A program made the position numbers and the translations under genes. From contig DJRP01000018.1 in NCBI GenBank assembly GCA_002437815.1, forward strand, positions 1 through 35,624: a stretch of 35,624 bases of DNA, read 5' to 3'. The DNA is from Collinsella sp. UBA6357 (GTDB lineage: Bacteria; Actinomycetota; Coriobacteriia; Coriobacteriales; Coriobacteriaceae). Shown piece after piece: positions 22,755 through 29,051 of the stretch. Within the stretch, counting starts at the first letter, position 1, and each line of letters starts with the position of its first letter. The notes beneath the pieces were generated by a model. The model searched no databases. It worked only from the letters and a program-made list of their open reading frames with translations, and was not told the origin of the DNA.

Positions 22755-22800
22755 AACGTACTCCAAAAAATTAGGTACCTAAATTTGAGCTACAGCTTAA

Positions 22801-23571
22801 CTACTTCTTCTTGTGCGGACGAGGCTTCTTCTCGCGGCGCACAACCTCAACCTCGAGTGGGGCGTTCTTCTGACGCTCCTCTTCGTCGGCCTTGGCCTTG
22901 TCGATAACCTTCTGAGTCACAAAAATCTGCTGGATAACCTGCCAAGCAGAAGAGACATCGTAGTAGAGCAGAACGCCGACAGGCAGGCTCCAGCCCATCC
23001 AGAGCATCATGATGGTCATGACGACCGCCATCATGCGCATGGAAGAGGCCTGCTGACCGGTCTGGTTGCGCGACATATACAGCTGCGGCACAAGCGTGAG
23101 CACGGCAAACAGCAGCAGGCAAACGAGCTCGGGAATAGCATGGCCGATACCCAACGCAAACTGGGCGCCAGGGGTAACGGTAAGGTCGGGCAGGATATTG
23201 AAGAACGAGAAGTCGCCACCGTTAAAGTACTGGGGAAGATTGCGCAGCAACGTAAACAGTGCGCACAAGATGGGCATCTGAATCAACAGAGGCAGGCAAC
23301 CGCCGAAGGGGTTGAACTTGTTCTCGCTATAGAACTTTTGCATCTCCTCGGCCTGACGCTGAGGATCGTCCGCATAGCGCTCCTGAATCTCAAGGAGCTT
23401 GGGCTGCAGCACCTGCATACGGGCCGTCGACTTGGTCGACTTAAGCATAAGCGGCGTCAGCAGCAGGCGGATGATAACCACCAAAATGATGATGGACAGG
23501 CCCCAGTCGACCGCAAAGGTCTGGATGAGCTTGAGTAGCTCGAAAAGGATGTTAACGATCCAATCCCACAT
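22801..23571 (-). CDS. yidC: Membrane protein insertase YidC/OxaA
   Basis: This 256-residue integral membrane protein inserts and folds membrane proteins with or without SecYEG. It is the short Gram-positive/actinobacterial form without the large periplasmic domain. About five hydrophobic segments are visible, including LSIIILVVIIRLLLTPLML near residues 25-43, whose Arg is the conserved hydrophilic-groove residue. QMPILCALFTLLRNLP follows, and the C-terminal tail is basic (EKKPRPHKKK) and probably contacts ribosomes. There is no lipobox cysteine. The ATG has GGAGGA six bases upstream. It sits in the standard rpmH-rnpA-yidD-yidC-jag order. Confidence 0.95.
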   Translation of the reverse strand: MWDWIVNILFELLKLIQTFAVDWGLSIIILVVIIRLLLTPLMLKSTKSTARMQVLQPKLLEIQERYADDPQRQAEEMQKFYSENKFNPFGGCLPLLIQMPILCALFTLLRNLPQYFNGGDFSFFNILPDLTVTPGAQFALGIGHAIPELVCLLLFAVLTLVPQLYMSRNQTGQQASSMRMMAVVMTIMMLWMGWSLPVGVLLYYDVSSAWQVIQQIFVTQKVIDKAKADEEERQKNAPLEVEVVRREKKPRPHKKK

Positions 23572-23597
23572 GTAGTTCCTCCGGAAACACGCGCCCG

Positions 23598-23822
23598 CTA
23601 GGGCACAGGGTCATAGCCGCCGACGTGCAGGGGATTGCAGCGAACGATACGCCGCGCTGCAAGCAGGCAACCTTTGCAAACGCCATGTTTTTCAATCGCC
23701 TGGACGGCATATTGCGAACACGACGGATAGTAGATACAGGAATCGGGCAAGACGGGCGAAATAACCCGCTGGTATATGCGAATAGGAGCGATGACAACAC
23801 GCCGAAGACGGCTGCTGCTCAT
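23598..23822 (-). CDS. yidD: Membrane protein insertion efficiency factor YidD
   Basis: This 74-residue small protein has the family pattern IYQRVISPVLPDSCIYYPSCSQYA, with the three characteristic cysteines, followed by GCLLAARRIVRCNPLHVGGYDPVP. An amphipathic N-terminal region probably lies on the inner membrane face, where YidD helps YidC-dependent insertion. The ATG overlaps the rnpA stop by four bases (ATGA), so translation is coupled to rnpA. Confidence 0.95.
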   Translation of the reverse strand: MSSSRLRRVVIAPIRIYQRVISPVLPDSCIYYPSCSQYAVQAIEKHGVCKGCLLAARRIVRCNPLHVGGYDPVP

Positions 23823-24157
23823 CGCTCCTCCCCGGCAACGCCGGCGCGCTTCATAAGCGAGCGCAATGCACTTTTCATGTCCTCGGGCGAGGAAGTCCTG
23901 GTCTTAGGGGTGGCAAACAAGATAATGTCACGTCCCCTAACGGGAAACCCGCAGCTACGAGCCGCCTCACGGAGCACACGCTTGGAGCGGTTGCGCACGA
24001 CGGCGCAACCGAGACGCTTAGCACCAACGAAGGCGACCCTTCCTGGATCGCCTTCGTCGACCGAATCACATATGGTCATTCGAATCAGCGGATGGTTGTA
24101 ACGCCGTCCCTGACTGAACACATGCTCGAAATCTTGCTGAGACTTGATAGTTCTCAT
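23819..24157 (-). CDS. rnpA: Ribonuclease P protein component
   Basis: This 112-residue basic protein subunit of RNase P assists the catalytic RNA in maturing tRNA 5' ends. The signature RNR box is present in AVVRNRSKRVLRE (about 52-65), and the N-terminal FEHVFSQGRRYNHPL matches the family. It lies 18 bases after rpmH and overlaps yidD. Size is normal. Confidence 0.95.
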   Translation of the reverse strand: MRTIKSQQDFEHVFSQGRRYNHPLIRMTICDSVDEGDPGRVAFVGAKRLGCAVVRNRSKRVLREAARSCGFPVRGRDIILFATPKTRTSSPEDMKSALRSLMKRAGVAGEER

Positions 24158-24175
24158 GCGAGATCAATGTCGCTA

Positions 24176-24310
24176 CTAGACAGTGAGGCGCTTACGGCCC
24201 TTGGCGCGACGACGGGCGAGCACGGCACGACCACCCTTGGTAGCCATACGGGCACGGAAGCCATGGGTCTTGGCACGCTTACGCTTATTAGGCTGATACG
24301 TACGCTTCAT
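24176..24310 (-). CDS. rpmH: 50S ribosomal protein L34
   Basis: This 44-residue, highly basic protein begins MKRTYQPNKRKRAKTHGF and ends GRKRLTV, a typical L34. I placed the start at the ATG (24310) with AGGAGG eight bases upstream; the frame extends further but without support. It is the first gene of the minus-strand rpmH-rnpA-yidD-yidC-jag unit that leaves the origin region. Confidence 0.97.
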   Translation of the reverse strand: MKRTYQPNKRKRAKTHGFRARMATKGGRAVLARRRAKGRKRLTV

Positions 24311-24333
24311 CTTAAGTTCCTCCTGCATTTCGA

Positions 24334-24353
24334 GTATCCGCGCTAACGGATAC
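24334..24353 (-). other. Hairpin in the rpmH leader
   Basis: GTATCCG and CGGATAC form a perfect seven-base stem around a six-base loop in the 5' untranslated region of rpmH, between promoter and ribosome site. It lacks a T run. A regulatory or stabilising role is possible. Confidence 0.4.
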
Positions 24354-24377
24354 AGATATAGACAACTGAGCCTGAAG

Positions 24378-24407
24378 ATTGTAGGGAACAAAGCGACAAA
24401 ATGTCAA
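24378..24407 (-). promoter_or_regulatory. Promoter of the rpmH operon
   Basis: On the minus strand a perfect TTGACA (-35) is separated by 18 bases from TACAAT (-10). It lies about 68 bases upstream of the rpmH start. Confidence 0.82.
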
Positions 24408-24502
24408 GAAATCAAAGGTAAAAGGTCGCGTTGATAACACAGGTCCGTCATAAGCGGCGCGCTTTCGTTCGGCAATGAAATACATTTCACGATATTTCAC
24501 TG

Positions 24503-24568
24503 AGTTTTCAACAGGTCATGTTGGAAATGTTGAAAACTTTTCGTTCGGTTTCGTCAGTTTTCAACAGG
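24503..24568. repeat. Cluster of three DnaA-box-like repeats (left part of the origin region)
   Basis: The 341-base gap between rpmH and the GHKL gene contains AGTTTTCAACA at 24503-24513 (plus), 24528-24538 (minus) and 24556-24566 (plus). The first two form a perfect inverted repeat. The first and third share the longer AGTTTTCAACAGGT. The core TTTTCAACA differs from the standard DnaA box TTWTNCACA at one position. The cluster lies upstream of the GHKL-dnaA unit and could serve in initiation, in dnaA autoregulation or both. Confidence 0.65.
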
Positions 24569-24612
24569 TTTTGAAAAGTTGTCGAAAGATGCGAAAGGAG
24601 CATGTACTGAGC

Positions 24613-24618
24613 TACTAT
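24613..24618 (+). promoter_or_regulatory. Candidate -10 element of the GHKL-dnaA unit
   Basis: TACTAT lies 34 bases before the start of the GHKL gene and downstream of the DnaA-box-like cluster. The -35 is poor (TGCGAA at 17 bases spacing), so the promoter may depend on an activator or may lie elsewhere. Confidence 0.3.
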
Positions 24619-24651
24619 TCTTTCGAAACCTTTTGAAAGATTGCGAGCGCC

Positions 24652-25977
24652 ATGTCAGACGACTTCTATCCCATCGTGGACTCAGGGGACCCAGCCCCCG
24701 ATAATGCCCATCTCACCGGCGTGAAAGACGCGGATGGAAGCCCGATGACATCACAGGACAAAGGCGCCGAAGCACCCCAAACCGCCTACGCCGCACGTAT
24801 CGCGGTATACGACGACATGTTGTCGACGCCGCGCGTGATCGTGATCGAGCCGCAGAGCGTCCGCACCTATCTGGAAGAAACAACCAACACCGTCTACCAG
24901 TGCATGAAGGAACAGGGCGGCCGCATGGCCCTCATGGTGATCCGTGAGATTGTCGAAAACTTTATCCACGCCGGATTTGCCGAACCGATCATCTCGATTC
25001 TAGATGGGGGAAACACCATCCGTTTCGCTGACCAGGGACCCGGCATCGAAGATAAGGAACGCGCCTTCGATTTTGGGGTAACCTCGGCAAACAGCAATAT
25101 GAAACGCTATATACGGGGCACGGGCGCGGGATTTCCCATGGTTCAGGAGTACATGGAAAACGCGGGCGGCGCCGTATCGATCGAAGACAACATGGGCTGC
25201 GGCACCGTGGTCACGGTAAGCCTGGACCCCAAGCGTGTGCGGGAGATAGAACGCAGCGGGGGCCGAGGGGCCGCCGTGCGCCCCGAGCACGAGGAAACGG
25301 ACGTCACAACCGGTTTTCAACAAAACGCCCTAGGGCAGGCGCCGTGGGGACAACAGGCCTATATGCCAATGTCGCAGCCCATGGCAGCCGAGTCGACAGG
25401 TATGCAGCAGGCATCACAGACACCGGTGCCCTCTAACCAACAGATGCCGGCAATGCCGCAGGTCACTGAGCAGCAACCACTGGCGCAAGACACGGTCCCG
25501 GCAAACCCCTACGCCGTCCAACAAAACACGATGCCGCCACAGATGTGGGCAGGATGGCCCCAGCAGGCGCAACCTACCTACCAGCAACCGTATGCAAACC
25601 CCTATGGCAACACGCAGGGATATCAACAAGCCCCCGCAGGATACCAACAATGGGCACCAGGTTTTCAACAACCAGGAGCCCAAATGTATCCAAGTTATCA
25701 ACAACCCGCAGCTCAAATGATGTATCCTAATGCAGCCCAACAGCCAACACAGCAGCCGACGAACAATCTGTTCGTAAGCGAACGCGGGGAGCGGGCACTC
25801 GCCTACCTTGCCCAGCAGGGGCAATGCGGTCCCACGGACCTCATGCGTGCGTTTGGCAGCTCGGCACCCACCTGGTCGCGTGAGCTAGACCAGCTGGCGG
25901 GAATGGGACTGGTGATCAAGCGCGGGCAAAAATACCATCTCACCGAGTTGGGCCAGGCACGCGAGCAACAGCGGTAA
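24652..25977 (+). CDS. GHKL-ATPase domain protein with Gln/Pro-rich linker and C-terminal winged helix, upstream of dnaA
   Basis: This 441-residue protein was not recognised as a named family member. Residues 90-195 form a histidine-kinase-type (GHKL) ATP-binding domain. The N box is REIVENFIHAGF (98-109, Asn103), the G1 box is DQGPGI (127-132), and the G2 box is RGTGAGFPMVQEYM (155-168). No dimerisation/phospho-acceptor His domain or membrane segment is present, so it is not a classic sensor kinase; anti-sigma-type SpoIIAB proteins are structural relatives. Residues 222-372 are low-complexity, rich in Gln, Pro, Tyr and Met. Residues 373-441 look like a winged helix (ERGERALAYLAQQG, LDQLAGMGLVIKRGQKYHL). 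It ends 15 bases before dnaA, so the two genes are probably co-transcribed. The ribosome site is weak. A role in origin control or dnaA expression is inferred from position only. Confidence 0.82.
   Translation: MSDDFYPIVDSGDPAPDNAHLTGVKDADGSPMTSQDKGAEAPQTAYAARIAVYDDMLSTPRVIVIEPQSVRTYLEETTNTVYQCMKEQGGRMALMVIREIVENFIHAGFAEPIISILDGGNTIRFADQGPGIEDKERAFDFGVTSANSNMKRYIRGTGAGFPMVQEYMENAGGAVSIEDNMGCGTVVTVSLDPKRVREIERSGGRGAAVRPEHEETDVTTGFQQNALGQAPWGQQAYMPMSQPMAAESTGMQQASQTPVPSNQQMPAMPQVTEQQPLAQDTVPANPYAVQQNTMPPQMWAGWPQQAQPTYQQPYANPYGNTQGYQQAPAGYQQWAPGFQQPGAQMYPSYQQPAAQMMYPNAAQQPTQQPTNNLFVSERGERALAYLAQQGQCGPTDLMRAFGSSAPTWSRELDQLAGMGLVIKRGQKYHLTELGQAREQQR
24962..24970 (+). other. Near-canonical DnaA box inside the GHKL gene
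   Basis: TTATCCACG matches the standard box TTATCCACA at eight of nine positions. It encodes part of the N box, so codon constraint alone could explain it. Confidence 0.3.
25314..25703 (+). repeat. DnaA-box-like repeats inside the Gln-rich coding region
   Basis: TTTTCAACA occurs at 25314-25322 and 25662-25670, and TTATCAACA at 25695-25703. All are in the same orientation and encode Phe-Gln-Gln or Tyr-Gln-Gln. They repeat the core found in the non-coding clusters on both sides. Coding use of CAA for Gln in these spots contrasts with many CAG codons nearby. Confidence 0.5.
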
Positions 25978-25992
25978 CGGACGAGGGAAACC

Positions 25993-27699
25993 ATGGACGA
26001 AGAAGCAGGCATCATCCTGGGCGACGCGATCGCCTTCTGCCAGCGCGATGGCCGGGATGCGCGTCTCATCAACATGTTGGGGCAGTCTCGAGCGCTGTCG
26101 CTTACCGAGGACACCCTTACCATCGAAGCGCCGTCGCGATTCGCCATCGCGCAACTCATGAAGCACAAGGCGATCATCGAGGCCTACCTTGAAGAGATCG
26201 CCTTTGCCCCGATAACGCTTGAGGTGGTCGCCCCCCAGGGTGCGGCCTCCCCTGCTGCTGCCTCGACGGCGACATCTGTATCGGCCGCAGCATCGGTGCC
26301 GCCTACTCCTTATCCCACGGTGCCCCAACCGGCTATCCCGTCACCTGCGGCTATGCCGGCGATCGCCGCGGATGTTTCCCGTGAAACCACGCCGACCGGC
26401 ACGACCAATATGCCCACGGCGGCGGGCAGCGAAGACGGCAGCGCCACGGGCGTCACCGTCAAAAACACGCTATCGGCCGATGACTTCAGGCGCATGATGA
26501 ACCAGATGAAGGGTACGGCGCCCAAAACGTCCGTCCAAGCGCCAAAGACGGTTGCAAAACCGGTCGAGGAGCACGCAGCCGAGGTTGAACCGGACGACGC
26601 CCCCAGTATCGCCAACTCAAAATTCACCTTCGAGAACTTCGTCTACGGCGACGAGAACAAACACGCCTACCGCTCCGCCCTCAAGTTTGCCGTCACGGCC
26701 GACGAGCCGGGCACCTGCACCTCGCTGTTCATCTACGGCAACTCGGGCTTGGGCAAAACGCATTTGCTGCTCGCCGTAAAAAACGAGATCGCAACAAGGT
26801 TTCCCCAGATCAAGGTCAAGTACGCCAACTCGCAGGCCTACATCGACGACTATATCAACGAGGTAGCCATCGAAAAGAAGAGCGGCTCGCGCATCATGAA
26901 CGCCTATCACAACGCCGATGTCTTGATCATTGACGACGTGCAGAACATCGTGGGCAAGGACAAGAGCCTCGATTACTTCTTTCAGCTCATGGACGAGTTT
27001 ATCCGCAAGGGTAAAAAGATCGCTATCGCCTCGGACCGCGCGCCCAAGGACCTCAACATGGACGAGCGCATCACGAGCCGTTTCAACGCCGGCATGCTCT
27101 GCCCGGTCTCGGAACCCGGCTACGAGATGAAGCTTCAGATTCTCGAGCGCTACTACGAGTCAAACATCGCCCAGGCGGAGGAGCCGACAGACGACTCGCT
27201 GTTGAGCTCGTTGCGCGGCGGGGGTGTGCTCACGCGCGAGCACATCAAACATATGGCCGAGGTGTCGGGTAACAACATCCGAGAGCTTGAGAGCTTCTGC
27301 GAGCGCTGCGCCGGCGAATCGTGGGACCGGGAGCAGGAGGGTAGCGAGCTATCGTTTAGCGATATCGACACCATCGCAAGCGAATACTTTGACAGCGCAC
27401 CCAAGAAGATCAACGTCCAGACGGTGCAGACCGTCATTGAGGACGAGTTCGACGTGACCCATGAGGAGCTGGTGGGGCCCAGGCGCAACGCCAACATCGC
27501 AAAAGCACGTCACATCGCCATCTACCTTGCCATCGAGATGTGCGACATGACCACCTCGGCCGTGGGTGCGGAGTTTGGCGGGCGCAACCATTCGACGGTA
27601 AGCACCAGCTACAAGAAGGTTCAGAAGATGATCCAGGAGGATCGTGGGTTCACCGACGACCTCAAGGCACTCAGAAAGAAGATAACCCTTCGTTCATAA
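25993..27699 (+). CDS. dnaA: Chromosomal replication initiator protein DnaA
   Basis: This 568-residue protein opens the origin. Domain I covers residues 1-80. Domain II (about 81-205) is a long Ala/Pro/Thr-rich linker. Domain III, the AAA+ module, has Walker A GNSGLGKTH (249-257), Walker B VLIIDDVQ and a sensor region near SDRAPKDLNMDERITSRF. Domain IV (about 460-568) binds DNA. The signature there reads GRNHSTVSTSYKKV (530-543), whereas most bacteria have DHTTV at that point, so two contact residues are changed (Asp to Asn, Thr to Ser). The ATG has GAGGGA at good spacing. It is longer than average (about 450) mainly because of the linker. It forms an operon with the preceding GHKL gene and is followed by the likely oriC. 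Confidence 0.97.
   Translation: MDEEAGIILGDAIAFCQRDGRDARLINMLGQSRALSLTEDTLTIEAPSRFAIAQLMKHKAIIEAYLEEIAFAPITLEVVAPQGAASPAAASTATSVSAAASVPPTPYPTVPQPAIPSPAAMPAIAADVSRETTPTGTTNMPTAAGSEDGSATGVTVKNTLSADDFRRMMNQMKGTAPKTSVQAPKTVAKPVEEHAAEVEPDDAPSIANSKFTFENFVYGDENKHAYRSALKFAVTADEPGTCTSLFIYGNSGLGKTHLLLAVKNEIATRFPQIKVKYANSQAYIDDYINEVAIEKKSGSRIMNAYHNADVLIIDDVQNIVGKDKSLDYFFQLMDEFIRKGKKIAIASDRAPKDLNMDERITSRFNAGMLCPVSEPGYEMKLQILERYYESNIAQAEEPTDDSLLSSLRGGGVLTREHIKHMAEVSGNNIRELESFCERCAGESWDREQEGSELSFSDIDTIASEYFDSAPKKINVQTVQTVIEDEFDVTHEELVGPRRNANIAKARHIAIYLAIEMCDMTTSAVGAEFGGRNHSTVSTSYKKVQKMIQEDRGFTDDLKALRKKITLRS
26373..26388. other. Degenerate parS-like site inside dnaA
   Basis: TGTTTCCCGTGAAACC matches TGTTTCACGTGAAACA at 14 of 16 positions. 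It lies in the weakly constrained linker (domain II) of dnaA. Confidence 0.45.
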
Positions 27700-27936
27700 C
27701 ACCGCCCAAGCTGTTGAAAACTTGTCAAAGGCGGGCACACAACATGTTGAAAGGTGGGCAGAAACGGATGAAAAGTTTTGAGCAGGTTTTAGACGTGCAA
27801 AAACACCCCGGTTTCAAACTGCCTGATGTAGAAAACTTTCATAGCATCTACCTGCGAAGATATAAGTAATCAACAGAATCGACAGTGTTATTACTATTAT
27901 TAAATTTATTTAATATCTAAAGAAAGGTAATAAAGG
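27700..27936. other. Probable oriC (dnaA-dnaN intergenic region)
   Basis: This 237-base gap holds box-like sequences TGTTGAAAA (27712-27720, minus), TGTTGAAAG (27745-27753, minus) and TAATCAACA (27867-27875, plus). An AT-rich stretch follows from about 27885 to 27935 in otherwise GC-rich DNA. Location between dnaA and dnaN is the usual place for oriC. Gene polarity switches on the left side of the GHKL gene, at about 24.4-24.6 kb, so the functional origin may include the left cluster as well. Confidence 0.75.
27867..27920. other. Candidate basal unwinding element: DnaA box, DnaA-trio array, AT-rich segment
   Basis: A box-like TAATCAACA is followed after 12 bases by TTATTACTATTATTA (27888-27902). 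On the minus strand this reads TAA-TAA-TAG-TAA-TAA, five consecutive DnaA-trio-type units. AT-only sequence (AATTTATTTAATAT) follows immediately. The order box, trios and AT-rich DNA is that of the basal unwinding system described for Bacillus. Confidence 0.6.
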
Positions 27937-29040
27937 ATGAAGTTCACCGTCAGCCAAAGCTCGCTTACGCAAGCCATCGGCATCGTCATGAAGGGCGTGG
28001 CCTCTGCTTCAACGCTTCCCATTCTATCGGGCGTGCTCGTCAAGGCTCAAGACGGCATCTTGGAATTCCAGACCTCAAACTACACCATCTCGATCCGCCA
28101 CCGTATCGCGGCGCATATCGAGCAAGAAGGCCAGATGGTCATCCCCTGCAAGATGCTGTCCAATATCACCAAGACCCTTCCCGATGCACCGGTGTCTTTC
28201 GAGCTTTCGGAGCGTCAGGTTTCGATCAGCTGCCAAAAGAGCTCGTTTAGGCTCAACACGCTTGACGCCAGCGATTTCCCCGAGTTTCCCGCTTATGCTA
28301 TCGAGAGTGCCGTCGAACTGCCGACCGACGTTCTGTCCGAGATGGTCGGCCGCGTATGGCGCGTGACGTCCACCGACAAGGCTCGACCTATCTTGGGCGG
28401 CGTGCATATGAAGGTCGAGAACAACACGGTGCGCCTGGTGGCGACTGACTCGTTCCGCCTGGCCGTGTGCGACACGCAGGTCGAGACCTCGACGCTCGAG
28501 GGCTCCTTTGAGCTCAATGTGCCGGCCGACGCCATGAACGACGCACTCAACATCATGAGCGACCAGCCCACTATCCTCATCGGTGCCACCGATACGCAGG
28601 TGGTCTTCGAGGCGGGCAACACCACCTATGTGTCGCGCCGCATCGAGGGCGTGTATCCCAACTACAAGCAACTGATCCCCGACTCGTGCGTCACGAGCGT
28701 CAAGATCGATGTCGCCGCCTTCAACGCCGCACTCAAGCGCGTGGCGGTTATCGCGAGCGCCAATCCCGCCGTCAAGTTTGAGATCGACGTCGAGAACGGC
28801 ACCATGGGTCTGTCCTCGATCTCAAACGACCAGGATCTGGCCCAAGAGACCATCGATATCCAGGCCGAGGGAGAGTCGGGTACCATCGCATTCAATTACC
28901 ACTACATCTTCGGGTGCCTTAACGCGCTGTCCAAAGAGAAGGAAATCACCCTTGAGCTCAAGAGCTATTCGCAGGCGGGCATCTTTAAGTCGTACGACAA
29001 GATCAACTACCTGTACCTCGTCATGCCGGTGCGCATCTAG
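27937..29040 (+). CDS. dnaN: DNA polymerase III beta sliding clamp
   Basis: This 367-residue ring-forming processivity clamp has normal length. The N-terminus MKFTVSQSSLTQAIGIVMKG and the C-terminus YLYLVMPVRI are typical; the latter lies beside the pocket that binds polymerase and partner proteins. The ATG is preceded by AAAGG eight bases upstream, at the edge of the AT-rich origin segment. It is followed by recF after 11 bases. Confidence 0.97.
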   Translation: MKFTVSQSSLTQAIGIVMKGVASASTLPILSGVLVKAQDGILEFQTSNYTISIRHRIAAHIEQEGQMVIPCKMLSNITKTLPDAPVSFELSERQVSISCQKSSFRLNTLDASDFPEFPAYAIESAVELPTDVLSEMVGRVWRVTSTDKARPILGGVHMKVENNTVRLVATDSFRLAVCDTQVETSTLEGSFELNVPADAMNDALNIMSDQPTILIGATDTQVVFEAGNTTYVSRRIEGVYPNYKQLIPDSCVTSVKIDVAAFNAALKRVAVIASANPAVKFEIDVENGTMGLSSISNDQDLAQETIDIQAEGESGTIAFNYHYIFGCLNALSKEKEITLELKSYSQAGIFKSYDKINYLYLVMPVRI

Positions 29041-29051
29041 CGAGTGGCGTC

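Noticed and set aside
24602..24610. AAGGAG followed by ATG TAC TGA as a leader peptide before the GHKL gene
   Set aside because: Spacing of ribosome site to ATG is too short and the peptide would have two residues.
25400..25760. Gln/Pro-rich repeats of the GHKL gene as a CRISPR-like or tandem-repeat array
   Set aside because: Units are irregular in length and spacing and lie in frame within a protein.
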